This document shows, in pieces, positions 1-13,338 of a stretch of 64,000 nt of DNA (positions are counted from its first letter, which is position 1; every line of letters starts with the position of its first letter). The DNA comes from Hymenolepis diminuta (Eukaryota; Platyhelminthes; Cestoda; Cyclophyllidea; Hymenolepididae), in NCBI GenBank assembly GCA_900708905.1, contig CAADRB010000026.1, positions 1,380,551 through 1,444,550 of the forward strand. Reading direction: 5' to 3'. Position numbers and translations under genes: made by a program. The notes beneath the pieces are model-generated. The model saw nothing but the letters and a program-made list of their open reading frames with translations, searched no databases and had not been told where the DNA came from.

Positions 1-329
1 GCATTGAGGATAAAAAGGAAGCACACAATTTTGGCAATTAAATTAACTGATAATGACGAAAAGTAAAATATGCAGATTTTGCTCTTGAAAATTAAAAATT
101 TCTAAGAAGCTTGAATGACGGTTTGTGTCTTTTGTTCTCTTGATCTTCACGAATTCGTCTGATGTCTAGCTTTTAAGACAACTGTGTTTTAATTCCTTTG
201 AGAGCAGAAGAAAAGGTCGAGTTGAGTTAAGTTAATTTGTACTTGTTGAGAATCTATTTAGTTCATAGAGAATATCAATTCCATAACTCGAAGGATTTGA
301 ACGACGTCACCATCTAAGGTTTTTAGCAA

Positions 330-560
330 CGTTAATTCTGAATGTATGGTATCTAGTTTTCCTTCAGAAGCGCTAAATACTGAAAGTGCAATTGACTGTA
401 GTCCTTCGCTCTTAACATTTTCAGGTACTTATCTAAATTCAAAGTTAAGATCTAACCGGACTGAAGCCTCCTAGACATCCCAACCCATGAAGATCCTAAG
501 AGACACACATCAAAAATAAGAAATCTGCATTTCTCAAAATAAAATAAAACAATTTATATT
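330..560 (+). repeat. Possible interspersed repeat, copy 1
   Basis: This segment shares a run of short matching blocks in the same order with 54290-54500. One example is a block around CTCATGAAGAT/CCCATGAAGAT followed by AAGAG..CA.ATCA. Similarity is patchy and judged by eye, and the ends are not defined. Confidence 0.25.
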
Positions 561-2404
561 ATGACAGGGGAATTAAATTTCAAAATTTTGGAACTGTGAA
601 AGATTTGGAAATGGAAGAGATTTTAAAATTCACTGTTCTCCATTTGCTTTTAGATCCTTCTTGGTTTAAAATATTTGAGGCATTAAGTTCGACAGGACAA
701 TAGCGTCTCATAAAAATAATATGGTCTTGACAGACTCGAACTTCATAAGACCTTCCCAACATTTTTTGGCGGTAGAAGTGGTGCACATCTGGAAAGTGAT
801 AGGGCGGTTATTAGGAAATTAGTTAGGTTATTTATAAACATTACTGAAAAATACTATTTATTCTCGACACCTTTCTAACGCAGAACTATCACCTATCTCG
901 AAAGTAAACAAATGTGAGGATACAACAAATTACAGATGCACGTAATTTGATCTGATTATAAAGATGGTCATTTCTAGTGGAAAAATACTTAATTTTTCCA
1001 ATGATTTTCCTCATTCACTGGCGCTTAAGTTGGGTTTGAAAAAAACGAGCAGTTTTGGGTTTAAAACATTTTACATTCTTACGACAGAAATTTCATAGAT
1101 AAAGTTGCAGAAATATGATATTTCTGATAGATATGAAGTGAGTCTGCATATCAGCGTATCAAAAAGAGAAATCACTTATACATTTTCCATTGCGGGAATT
1201 ATTTGAAATATTGTAAATTTTATAATTTTATTGGACCATACTGATAATCAAACGTTTGTGTTCGAAATTAAATTTGTGAAGAAGATTATTGTGTTGTAAT
1301 TCCCCGTTATGGGAAATACGCAAATATGGGGTAGAAGGTTTGCTCATATAAAGAGTAAATTTAGGAAGAAAGAGTAAATTCAAAGGAAGAAGAAGTTCGA
1401 ATTTTTCAATTTGCTCTTCATATTCAAGGTTCCTGAAGAGACGGCTTGAATTCAATATCTAGTAGATGATTATTCATTTGACTCGATATATAGCTTTCAA
1501 ATCCTAAAATCTGCACACCGAAAAACAAATGATTAGTAATTTTTAATTATTAAGAATCATATAAATTGGGGAAAGAGTAGATTTGCTCAATAAAAGTCTA
1601 AGGAAAGGTGTTTGAGTAGAAATAGAAAACTATATCAGAGTAAAAACGCCCACTTATCAGTTCTCCTCCATATTTCTTAATGTCTGTTGTTGACAACTTC
1701 GCTTCTAATGTTCCAAAGTTCAATTTTTATGATTAGACCCCGATTTCTAGGTGGATTCACGTTATTCATGTCCAGAGCTGGTTGACACTTTGATACAATT
1801 GCCTGAATCAAAATGTAATATCGGTAGGTTTCTCCCTCCGTTGAGACTAGTCTCTAGTTGGGAATAGCGCTGATATCATGGCACAATAAAACTAACCAGA
1901 GTCCTCTCGTAAGTAAAAATTTCACTTATGCAATTTTACGGAAAAATTTTTACATTCTCAGGTGAATAAGGTGATTTAAAGCACTTTTAGATACTTGTTC
2001 ACATCTTTCGTTGTTTTTCATCCTTAAAAAGTGTGATCCACTTATAAAAAATGTCGACTTTCTTGGTTGGATGAAAAGAAAAATAATAAGGCTGTTCGAA
2101 AGAATTCAATTTAAGCGGTTTATTTAAATATTTCTGTCAGTGCGAAAAATTTTAGATCTTCCACATCGAGACATTAGGGCAAATATTTGACAATTCTCAC
2201 ATACTTACTCCAACAAAAGCGCGATTACTCTTTCCTCAAATAAACGGATTTGATTTTATCGTAGATTTTTCCAACCAATACACTTGGATGTTTTAAAGCT
2301 TGAAAGTGCTCCAATGTAATGAGATTGCTTTTAAGAAGAGTCTTAATTTTTTAATTGTATAAAAGCATTTGAACGAGAGAAGCTCTATAGTGGCCAATAA
2401 GGGA

Positions 2405-2490
2405 TAGTGGGAAGGAGATCGAAAAGAATTTGTAAATAAGGTTAAGATATCAAGAGTCTTACTTCAGTTGATTTTTAGATTCGGATAATC
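2405..2490 (+). repeat. Short interspersed repeat, copy 1 of 3
   Basis: The block GATCGAAAAGA, then AATATCAGAGTCTTA-like sequence, then TTGATTTTTAGATTCGG is closely matched at 9400-9475 and more weakly at 53697-53760. All three are in the same orientation. No coding potential or terminal repeats are visible, so the class is unknown. Confidence 0.45.
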
Positions 2491-4424
2491 TAATGTCTAC
2501 TTAATAATAAGTTTATTTCCTCCTCATGTAGCCAATATAGTAGCAGACATGTCAATCTGTCTAATTAATTTGTGTTTACTAATTAGCGGATTTAACGAAA
2601 AACTTACTTCTACACCTCGTAAAGAGGCATATTTTCACCACACTATATCATTTTTTATTTGTAAAAGTCAAATTAAATGCATAAAATTTGCTTTCTTCTA
2701 CATTTTTAGCATAAAAATATAATGTAAGAAAAGCGAATGAAGGAAACTTGGCAAGCACTTCACAAATCCCACCGGTTGACGTAAAATGCAGTGCCCTGGG
2801 CTATGAAATAAATATACAAATTCATGTTTTGTTCTGATATAAATGGGGTATTAATTGTCTAGAATTTGTTTTGTTTTTATGATGTGAAATTGCAGTTAGG
2901 AAAAAAATTTAATTTCCAATCAGGGTTTGGAAACAATTAACAAGTCAAGGAATTCGTAGAATTTTTTTATATTTAATTTTCACTTTCGAAGAGTCAGTGA
3001 CACCGAGAGTCCAAACACATAATGCACTTTTCTTGCTCACCCTTCGTTCAGGACCGATGTTAAATAATCTGAGGTGTTGGTCTTAAATCTGATTCAGTTT
3101 TTTCACTAAACCTGATTTTCTGTTATTCAGTTATGATTTATTTTATAAATCATTTCGTCTAAAACAAAGTGCTTTTTTTTCTTAGAATTTAAATTCAGTC
3201 ATTTTAAAACCCATATCAACTTTCTTCAACCTGTTATCATATAAGCTACTTTGAGAAAAATGTATCAAAATCGTCCTGAACAGCCGAATATATTAATCAG
3301 CCAACCCGATATTTGGGGTATTGGAACATCAGACAATGAAGCTGTGAGCTATTTCCAAGAAGTAGAAAATAAACATTTCAGTTAGTACTGTCAAACTATT
3401 TCGCAACTACTGGATTAATACCCAACAAACCTTGAAACTGCAACAATTATCGTTGCCCTTCACAAGTGCCCTTCTTTCACTCCCGAATCCCTACCCACTC
3501 GTTTTCTTCTAAAGTACATTCAATTCACCAAAAATGGCAGGATCCCGTGGAGGTCTTCCTCTTTATCATCCTTTTATCAAAAAGAATTCGCAGAATAAAT
3601 CCATTCCACCTCGTGTTGTATAAGTACGAATGTACACACTTGTTCTCTGTGATTCTACAGCAATAGGTAACTGCAAAAAATGCAGTTCACACAGTCATAT
3701 GTAAACGAATCCTTGTAAATGGCCTTAAAAATGATTTTATCCATGTGAATTCAGAAAAAGTACACAGGAATGCGTCAAAATTTCTCAGAGCTTAAACTAT
3801 GGAAGGGTATTAGATAAAATAAAACTGGGTAAATTAGTTTTTAATTTTATGTACAAATTACAATTTTGCTTTTATTCCATCAAATAACAGTTTAAGTTAG
3901 CTTTTTTATTTTTGCCCCGATTTGGTTAAACAAAATGTGCGACTGACATTAATAATAAATTCATTAAAAGGCAGGATTTAGAATAATTTGTTAATTAAGT
4001 AATTTTTTGCTTATTGCGCTTAATTAAATTCTTATTGATCAAATTTATTCGTTGCGTAAAATTTGATCACTTTTAACCTCGTTTGTTTCCTTCTCTACTT
4101 TCCTCTTCCATTTTTATTACAATTAATAAATATAGAAGCGTCATGTCTTGATATAAGGTTGAAATAATTAAAACTAATAAAAATTTATTCGAAGATTCGA
4201 TCGAATGTAATATTTGTCTAGCATTTTAGAGATATTAATAGGTCGATTAATAATCTGTGGTGTTTGTGATGACCAGCCATCTTTTAAGACATACCGCTTA
4301 AAATTTGAGATGTGCGCACTGTACTGCATTTTAAATCAACCAAGCCTTCTATCGGATTGCAACTGAAGTTCTGTCCATTTTTAAATTTGAAATAAAGTGA
4401 CAATTTTGTCAAAAATACATTTAT

Positions 4425-5459
4425 TTAGTGTTCAACATAGTCACCATTTTTATTAATTTCATCTTCCTATCTTGCCACAAGCTTTCTCATTCCTTCTTCA
4501 TAGAATTTAGCCAGTTTGAACTGAAAACAAGGAACTAGCCACATTTCGACCTCTTCTCTTGAAGTAGACCTTTGAAAATGAAAATCGGTTGGCACAAGAT
4601 CGGGAGTATATCGTGGGTGATGCATGACTTCCCAACCAAATTCTTCAACTAGAATTTTTGTTGCTCTTGAATTGTGGGGTCTGACACTATCATGGAGTGC
4701 AGAACCACTCCTTTTCGATTGATCAAAGAAGGCAGTTTTTCCTCTAAAACTGCTTTTAAGCGAGTTAACTGCTGACAGTAAACTTCAGATGTTATTACTT
4801 CATTGTCACCCATTAGTTCATAATAAACAATTCCCTTCAAATTCCACCATACACAAGAGAATATTTTTCGGGTGCAGTCTACATCTCGATTTGGAAATGG
4901 AATTGGCCTTGAACTACGACTTAGCCACGACTGTCTTTTGCGCTTAACATTGTTGTAAAGAATCCATTTCTCGTCGTCAGTTATGATTCGGTCTAAAAAA
5001 GGTGTCTGAAGTTCACGAGAACGTAGTGAACTTCAAGCGGAACACAACAGGTCACACTCTATTGCTTGTTGATTTCCGACAAATCGGGTGGGTTGGCCCA
5101 TTTCCCAACCTTTGAGACTTTCGCAATCAAGTCTTTTCATTTCCCTATATATGGCCATATAGCAGCTTTCGTTAAAGACTCAACTCAGTTCTCTAGTAGT
5201 GCAGATTGCATTTTCATCAATGCAACTTACAATTGCTCAGAATTGAGTTTTTAGAGCATCCTGCTCTCGGTTCGTTTTTCAGGCTGAAGTCATCCTTTTT
5301 GAAACCACCTGCAGAAAACCACCTTCTGCAGGTCTTTTCATTCACAACATCATTTCCACAAGTGTCATTGAGTGTTTTTGGTGCTGAGCTTGCCGTATTT
5401 CCTTGATAAAATTCAAACACTAAAATATGTCTGATATGCTCTTTATTTGAAGTGTACAC
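4425..5459 (-). pseudogene. Decayed mariner-family transposase
   Basis: This is the remnant of a mariner (DD34D) DNA transposase on the minus strand. The N-terminal helix-turn-helix part (5459-5217) reads HIRHILVFEFYQG and later NEKTCRRWF, as in mariner proteins. The middle part carries the first catalytic aspartate in ITDDEKW, followed by WWNLKGIVYYEL and INRKGVVLH. The second aspartate lies just after a frameshift near 4690, and the third is in a PDLVPTDF motif. The end reads NKNGDYVEH before a stop at 4425, with another stop replacing a conserved Trp shortly before. Frameshifts and stops in the N-terminal third and middle mean it cannot make an active enzyme. A possible AATAAA follows the end. 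Terminal inverted repeats could not be identified. The sequence resembles the cecropia/Hsmar1 group, but the subfamily call is tentative. Confidence 0.85.
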
Positions 5460-7660
5460 TAGAGCTGGAAATAGTTATTAATAACGATAATTATCACACG
5501 ATCTGAAAGAAAAAATAATATTTTATTAATTAGCAAAGATAAGCATACAACATTAAGAAGCTAGATTGAAGTAATCGTGCCCTAAACGCAGAGTTCAAAA
5601 ATTGGACAGAACTTCTGTTACAACCTGGTATATAGACATATTTCAATGCGAGTTTCTTCAAAAGATCTTTTGATAAGTAGCAGAATATACTCTTCAGGGG
5701 TGAGAAGAGGACAAATAAATATTCCGAATCCCGTGGCCCAAATCTGTCCACTCTTTTTCGAAACTAATTCCTCCGGCATAGCTATGAATTTGCTATATAT
5801 ATTGTAAGCTGGTAACATTCTGTTTCCTCATTCATAAAATCAAAATAATGCACTGAAGTGATAAGGCTGATCATTCTAATTCACCGGTCGGATAATGAGC
5901 ACCGAACATCACAGGCAAGAATTTGCGCAGTAATCCAAGGGACCAATCTTGAATTTGAACTTCGGGCGTGAACCAGTGAACTAACCTCGATCCAAAAGTC
6001 AAACGAGGTAGGACTCTTAATTATTTGACCTTATTCAGAATATATTTTCTATCTTTTTTATATTCATCGATTTCTGTTGCTTTCCATGCTGAAAATCTGA
6101 AAAATTGTTTATCTTTTGGATTTAATTTGGAGGCAATTTCAGAAATCTAATTTATGAAGAAATCTACCTCTTCTCTCCTCATACGAAAATATTTACAGAA
6201 ATAATAAGGATTTTCATTAAATGAATGTAATCAGACTTGCTAATTTATTAATGATATTTGTGCATCAAATAATACTGGTTTAATAGTCGGATTTTTTATT
6301 TCTTCCTATTTAAAACGAATGTGAGCTCTGGTACATTGAAGGTTGGTGAATCGGAATTCATTAGAGAAAGCTGTTTTACCTTCTTTATCTACACACTCAT
6401 AATTCGCATTAATTTACCAATTTTGGTTAATAAGAAGAAGGGACGTCGTAAGAGCACAACCTAATGACATTTTCAGACAATTGAATTAACTCCAATTATA
6501 ATAAATGGTCCATTTATTCCACGTAATTGATAAAACACTAAAATTACAGACAATCTTGTGAATTTTTAATATTTATGCGCACTTCTAAACTGTTTTGACT
6601 TAGAAATAATGTGTTCCGTAAAAATATATTTTGGAGCAAAATGGATTATTTACCCGAAAAATATTGATTTCAGGTTGACTCCAAATGTAATCGAATTCTA
6701 AAAATCGAGAAATGAGTTACAAAATAAATAATTGATAAATAAAAATTTACAGATAGTGTTTAAGAAGATCATTATATTTAAGGTCATTAAAGAGGACATT
6801 TTATCATACGAGGCATGTGGCAAATTGTAGGAACTAACGAACCAGGTCTTGATTGTAGGAACTAAGACTATAATAACAGGTAACAACAGCAATAACAGTC
6901 AGCACCAAGAGGTGACTAGGCCAAAATTTATTGACGACTTAAGTGAGCGAGGGAGGAGTGAGCAATAGAGGAGATGAGGTAGAAGCGTGGGGGTGGGGGG
7001 GGGGAGTAAGTGACAAGTGTGTGTATGAGCGTGTATCGCGTGTAGGCGGAGCCACAGATCATTTGTGTCACGCGGGCGTGAGTGCAGCGTACTTTTAATG
7101 AAACGGGGCGGTTACAGAAAGCGAAAATCGATAAACACGTTTATACATGACAGGTTGAGGTTTTTGGTCAAAGGGATATAAGGACATCACTGGATGAAAA
7201 TTTAAATATTTCTATATAGAATACGAATAAAGAATAAGTTCGGAAAATGCATAGAGTCATCCTCCAGACTCCTCCCAACTTTGAGGTACATTAAAGCGAT
7301 GCGAATTGGTCCAAGTGTAATTGTTGTGCTCAAGCCAAATGTTTCACTATTCGGGAGGCTGTAGGAACTAAATGACGAAACTCGAACCTTGCATGTGGCG
7401 GTAGACTAAAATACTTCAGGAATGGTAACCGCAATGGAGAAATGGAGAACACAGGATAGGTGATCAAAATGTCATGAATAACAAGCAATCAATGGAAAAA
7501 TAGGGGAAGCATAGTAGATAGCTGTATTCAATCTTGATGACGACATGAGAAACGTACATGTCCTCCACTATTAGTAGAAAGAATTTTGGTTGTTTTACCA
7601 CAGTGTTGATAATTTCATTTGTCTTGAGACTCTTCTTCATTTGTCTGCTGCCTGCCACAA
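5460..7660. other. Gene-free stretch with a G-rich patch
   Basis: No gene is recognisable. The most unusual part is about 6940-7120, which is locally GC- and CpG-rich and includes a G-run segment at 6989-7004. It could be a remnant of an element or a small regulatory patch, but no adjacent gene supports the latter. Confidence 0.5.
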
Positions 7661-7672
7661 TTTTAATGCATG

Positions 7673-8366
7673 CTAAATGAAAGTAATGTTTAGATGCTGG
7701 GGTGGGAGTGTTGAGCTAGTATTTATGAAGACGGAGGTGAATGGGGTAGTATCTGTTTCGTTGAAAAGCCTGCTTTTGAAGGAGTTTGAAGTTTTAGAGA
7801 CCCGGAATCGGTTCGGATAACTGTTGCAGCTTGATGGCGTGGTACTGGAGTTGTATGGAAGAGCCTGTCGTGGATATCGACACTTTGTTTCCGGTTGAGG
7901 TATTTTTGGAAGATTTCCCACTTCAGGTTTCTGAATGTTTCTCTTTCGCCTTGCTCGTCGCTTACCGATAGCTGACACTTGGTCGTTCGAACAGTGCTGC
8001 TCCTCTCCTCATACAGAGTTGAAATCACCACCAATAGACGGAAGTTCGTTAGAGCATTTTTGATTATAAGCATGGGGCTGCTCTTTATCAAAATCCGTTT
8101 CTGGAGTGATATTTTAGACGACGGATAATCGCTTTCCGTTTAAGAAGGCTCCGATTCTGAATGATCTGTTTTCGTGGCTACAGTCCTTTAGCAATTCCAT
8201 TCATTAGCTCCTTGCGAGGCCGCTTTCTGAATTCCAATTCTGGCTCCTCCATGCGCTCTAAGATAGCAGAATTGGGGTCATTGTAAGATATCATGAACGG
8301 TTTTCCGAGAACGTCATACACTAGCTCAAATGCCCTTGGTGTTGGATCCTTGAGAAGGCAGGCTAA
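7673..8366 (-). pseudogene. Unidentified coding-like remnant
   Basis: The minus strand has a 62-codon stretch without stops at 8366-8178 whose composition looks protein-like. It includes DPTPRAFELVYDVLGKPF, a block with PELEFRKRPRKEL, and then a stop. A second open frame follows at 8091-7723, and an overlapping one at 7978-7673. A possible acceptor sits at about 8103 and a possible donor (GTAAGC) within the second frame, but I could not join the two parts in frame. I do not recognise the family. It could be a degraded retrotransposon or retrocopy, or exons of a gene whose other parts I missed. Confidence 0.3.
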
Positions 8367-11300
8367 TCACACTAGCTGGCTGGTTATTCGTAAGCGCGGG
8401 ACTGTGCCTCCAGGGATAAGAGACCTTTTGGAATATTTAATCTATTGAAGGTGGGAACAGTGAAATAGTTTGCAATTACAGATAAAAAATTGTGAATCCT
8501 TACAGAGTTACCAATTTGTAGCAACCATTGTTGGGGTGAACACGCTAAATTAATTCCAAGTGCTTTCTACACGTGAAAAACTATCTAATAATGATTTCAC
8601 CAAAATTATTTCAAGCTGTCAATTTATCAAATTTAGTGAAATTAAATTTGGAATTATAATTTCATTGAATACTTTAATTGATGAACGAAGTGTTAGAAAT
8701 GCGACAATTGGAGCAAAATTTTATGTCAGTATTTTTCACTTCGCTGATTTCCTATTTTCCTGTTATTTAAAATACTTGATTAAAGTTTAATTTTAATTGA
8801 TTTTAATATTACATCTAGTATTTGTTGCATGAAAATAACCTTCGTTTAATTTACTTGGATAAAAATCCCTGATCAGTTCTTGATCTAGATCTTATCACAA
8901 TTATTATTGTTATCCATTTTACTGCGAAACTTCTTCCCTAGTTTAAATCACGGAATAACACCTGAATAAGGGAATTATCAAATTAGTCTAATAGCGGGAG
9001 TCAATAATAAATAGGTAATTATGACAGAATATCACAAGTCTTATTCATTTGTTTTTTGTAAACTAAGTTCTTCGAGTTCCCACAGGCGATATAGTCACTG
9101 GATAACGTCCTAACGCTTAATTTCAATGACTTAAATCCCAGACTCATGAGTGAGACTCTATTCACGATACTGGGAGCTTGGTGACGAGTTGAGTTAATTT
9201 CGCAGTTGGTCATACTGCCTCGATTTATTTGAATCTTCTTACAGTAAAGAGCAGGTAGGGGAGATAGGCAGATAAGTTTTATGCATTGAAGAGATCAATT
9301 GAGTTCGCTCAAGGTCGATACTATCGTCTGTATTATTATTAATGCAAAATGCTCAATTTTTATTTGCGGAGAGCTACTGAAATCGGTTAATAGAAAGTCC
9401 AGCAAAAGAAGGGGATCGAAAAGATATTGTGGATAATCAAAATATCAGAGTCTTATTCCATTTGATCTTTGAATTTGGGCTGCACTATATTTATCCACAG
9501 TTTAATTCACGTATCGAAATTCAAATTTCAAGATTCATCCCCTGAATAGGAATAGATACGGCGTTCAATGTTTACTAATCAGTTGTTCCATTATGAAGGT
9601 CGCTCCTGCAACTTAACTTTGAAATGTTAACGTAGTAGAGCTGAGATAAATAAAGTTTCCATCTGTAATTATCATTACCCTTAAATAAGGCAAAATTTTA
9701 TGAACACTGCGAAAAAACGTCTGAAAATGGTTGTCCTTAAAACACTTGAAGTTAGTTTCGGTCAAATTAATTCGTCAAAAAATGGCTAAATTTAATATTA
9801 AGAGAAAATATACACCTTTAATGAAAATCAAAATAAGTCTTCATAATCAGAATTTAAAACACAAGTTAAAAATTGCTATAAATTTTATGGGATGCTCATT
9901 CATTTACGGAGAATTTGCATACTTTTCTTCTAAAGTTAACTGATGATTTCAGGGTAGAAAGTACTGAAAAAGATGGAGCAAAACATGTCATCAACCCGAT
10001 ATTTGTAATAAAGACCTCTTTCAATCTCGGATGTATTTGAAATCCCTATATTCCTACATCACCTTGTGAATTTCATTAGTGAAGTTTTTCTGCAGATGTA
10101 CTACTTCCACAGAAAACGGGGCATGAGAACAGACAGTCAGTTGGAGTGTCAACATAGTCTTGCGCTCATGACTGTCACCCCATCACCACGTGGATGTCGC
10201 GTGGTAAATCTAAGTAATTTCTTACCTTAATCTATTTACGAATCCCCAGAAATCTGTCGTGTTTATAATTTTCGAAGAGTGAATTTCAGGGTCACATGAA
10301 AAATTTAATTTTAAGGATATTAAATTATTTTCAAAATATTTAAATCCAGGCAAAGCAAAATTCATGACATCAAAAATCTGTTTAAATATTTTAGATATTA
10401 AAAATCATTTGGAATATTTATTCATGTTCCTTTTAGATATCATATTTAATAAAAGATACTATATTTAAAATTATTTATTTTTAAATGTATTAAATCCACA
10501 AGATTTTAGAATAGAAATGTTATCTTTATTATTTGAACATAAACTAGCAATTCTTCAGTGAGAACTAAAATGTATCGCGATATTTAATCTTGCTTTTATG
10601 CTGTATTAATTTTATAAAATTATACATTAATATTTAAATCTTTCTGAATAGATATTACCATAAAGTGTTTAGTTACTTTTATTTTTTAATTTCCGATAGT
10701 GAAAACTCCACTAAAATACATTTATCAACAGTCACACCAGGATGTGTTGTTGTAGATGAAGATATGATTTTAGAACCAGACATAAGGATCCCAGGGGACT
10801 TCAAATAAACCTTAATAATGTAATCAAAACCCTTGGAGTCGCTAGCAGAAGTCATTGGTACTTTCCAATATGCACTTTTTATAAATCACTTTGTATATCA
10901 AACGTAGATAGTTGTATCGTGGGCGGATGGTCGCCATAAAAACCGAGGTGAACTTTTCTGACGTTGTAAAAAATTCGACGAATAATCATTCACGTGCCTC
11001 AGTGTCATAAACCACACCGACACGCATGTGCTGTTACGCAGGTACTTTAGACAGGTCCTCCTACTAAGCACCAGCACTTTATGGGGTGATTTATGGTCAA
11101 ACTTTAAAGTGGACTTCGTCCTTTGAAATTACGGTTGCTTAGATGCGGTCGCTTACCTAGCAAAAGGTTAATTACCAAGTACTGTGGGTTGTCTAATGCC
11201 CGTTGGTGGCGCATAAATCAATAACTCTTTGGTGTTTAGAGTTTATTGGATGAATGATTGCGTAAGGACAAAAAGAAGAGGGTGCATAACAGGACTTAGA

Positions 11301-12459
11301 TTATTAAAACAAGAGAGAGAAGAGAAAATATATTAGATTAACTTAATTTTTACTGTCAAAGGCGATTGACACTGTTATATAACTGGCATCGTTTAACTTA
11401 TTTTCCTATGCTCGGCGAACTACAAATGAGGAATGACTTTAAAATATCAGATAATAATATAAGAAAGAGTAGGTCGCCGAGGAAGCAAACAAGAATATGG
11501 ATGGTTAGAATCGGAAAAAGCTAAATATATGAAAATCAGATCATTTAGAAGGTCAAGGATTTTTTATGGGATAGAACAGAGCACTGTAGAAGGTTAGGAC
11601 AAAATAGCTATTGGTAAGCAGGGTTACTAAAGGCTATCCGTCTAATTTATTTGGACACAATTATCTCGGAAACAAGTTAATTATAAACTCGAAAACGGAG
11701 CTGCTGCTTAAAGTCACATATTCAGCAATTTTCCCTCTAATCTCCAGAATATGAAGGTTAAGCTTCCCGTTTCCAGATAGTATTTTTGAATATTATTATC
11801 ATATTATTATCTATTATCATAAAGAACAACTAAACTGACTAATTAAAGTGGACTACCTGTACTTGAAACACCTAGTAAAACTTACATCCCTGAAATAGTT
11901 GGAGAAGTTTCATCGCTTGCATACATACTTTCACAGAAAATGCCTCCTTCGGTTAAAGATAGACTTCTCATACGCCCTGCATAGCGCCACATACTTTATT
12001 TGCGTTAATTCCTTCTGACCCCCTAGTTGCAATGATAAAATCTTAACGGTCATGTTTATATCGCGTTTTCAAAGAAATAGAATTTGCTAATAATAATAGA
12101 AAATAACATTTTTCCGGCTTTCGGATAGGTAAAAAACTGAAATTGTGCAATAATTATGCATAAATTTACTGAAAGATATACTTTTGATTAACTTTTATAA
12201 AATTTGAAATTATTACAAGAAGATCTATTGAAAATGGATGTTATTTTTTTACTGGAAGTCGACTGAAAATCAGTGTTATTATTTTTTACTTCAAATTCAA
12301 AGAGATTAATAATGAGATGGAGAACAGGAGGTTTCCTTGAAGATCTCTCTAATAGAATTGAAATCTTTAATAGACTTCGTCTTGTATTAAGCAGAAGGAT
12401 GCATCGATGATGACTTCACATTCACAAGAGTAAAAGGGGAGTGAACTTTAATGAATTAA
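8367..12459. other. Gene-free stretch
   Basis: No gene is supported. A copy of a short repeat lies at 9400-9475. The stretch at about 10920-11240 is locally richer in GC and looks like old transposon sequence when read on the minus strand, but with many stops and no diagnostic motif. I see nothing else. Confidence 0.5.
9400..9475 (+). repeat. Short interspersed repeat, copy 2 of 3
   Basis: This matches 2405-2490 over a block starting GGGATCGAAAAGATA and continuing through AATATCAGAGTCTTA to TTTGATCTTTGAATTTGGG. Same orientation as the other copies. Confidence 0.45.
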
Positions 12460-12612
12460 ATGGTATGAGTGATCAGCGAGCAGATCCGACATTTCAGAGG
12501 TCATGAGATTGATACCACTCTGAATGCATTCATTGATGTGGATTGTCAGCAAGAAAGGTGGCAGAATGCGAATTTCTCATCAGGGCCACTCTGAGATACT
12601 TTTGCTCTATAG
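12460..12612 (+). repeat. tRNA-derived SINE-like repeat
   Basis: This carries a degenerate tRNA-like head (GAGATTGATACCA in the B-box position) and a tail block CAGAATGCGAATTTCTCA followed by a GAGATAC-like end. The tail is shared with 13163-13338, 20945-21103, 25160-25320, 36163-36315 and 37498-37676. The shared tail on different heads is what supports a family. Confidence 0.5.
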
Positions 12613-13162
12613 ATACTTCCCAATGAGAGTTATGTGAGGTCAAACCGTATTAGTAATTAGTTTGTGCGAATACACATTTAGGCTACTCTCATTTTGCTAT
12701 TAGTTTGTGCAGTCAAATCAGTTAGTTGTTGAAGTAATTACCAACTTAACTTTCTCTTTCATCGACATTTTATGTGCTGCGCACCTGGTCTCATGACCAC
12801 TGAACTTGGAATGTGGCGAATCTAGCCTTTGATCTCTCACGTTTCCCCTCTGTACGGGAGAGGATTCAAAATGCACTTCATTCACCCTATTACCTAACCA
12901 TCCGAAAAGAATGTATACTATTTTGATCTCATCTTTCTCATACATTGAAGTTTCTCAACAAAAATAATCACATGAATGCAACTCATCACATGGGTTATGA
13001 AGTGCACCTGTTAGGTTCTAACTACTTACTATAAAATCACATTTTATTGTCTTTTGGGAAGATAACGTAAGAAAATACTAAATACTGAAATTTATTCAGA
13101 TTTAATTCACAATTATTTAAATTCATCAAACAATTTTTGGGCGATAACTGAAGGAAGCCTAC

Positions 13163-13338
13163 GATTTTCCGTTGACACATTGGTTAAGGTGTTCGTCTAC
13201 CAGGTCAGGAATCATGGGTTCAATGCCATCGTGTACCCAGTGAGCGAAAAGATCAGCCTCATTGGTTAAGTCCGGGATGACAGAATTCGAAATTTTCAGC
13301 AGAAAGACTCTTGGTGATACTTTGTCTCTGCTTCCCCA
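13163..13338 (+). repeat. tRNA-derived SINE-like repeat
   Basis: The head has an A-box-like TTGGTTAAGGTGTTCGTCTA and a B-box-like GGGTTCAATGCC at tRNA spacing. The tail has CAGAATTCGAAATTTTCA followed by GATACTTTGTCTCT, matching the other copies. No intact tRNA cloverleaf is expected, since the 3' half runs into unrelated sequence. Confidence 0.6.

Larger units (their letters stand above)
1..4424. other. Gene-free AT-rich stretch
   Basis: I see no gene here. Open frames are short, lack family resemblance and are interrupted. Two short segments (about 330-560 and 2405-2490) resemble segments elsewhere in the window and are listed as repeats. The rest shows no tRNA, array or clear element end. 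Confidence 0.6.

Noticed and set aside
10920..11240. Possible third DNA transposon on the minus strand
   Set aside because: Composition differs from the surroundings and a DEVHFK-like string recalls a transposase, but stops are frequent and no second catalytic motif could be found.
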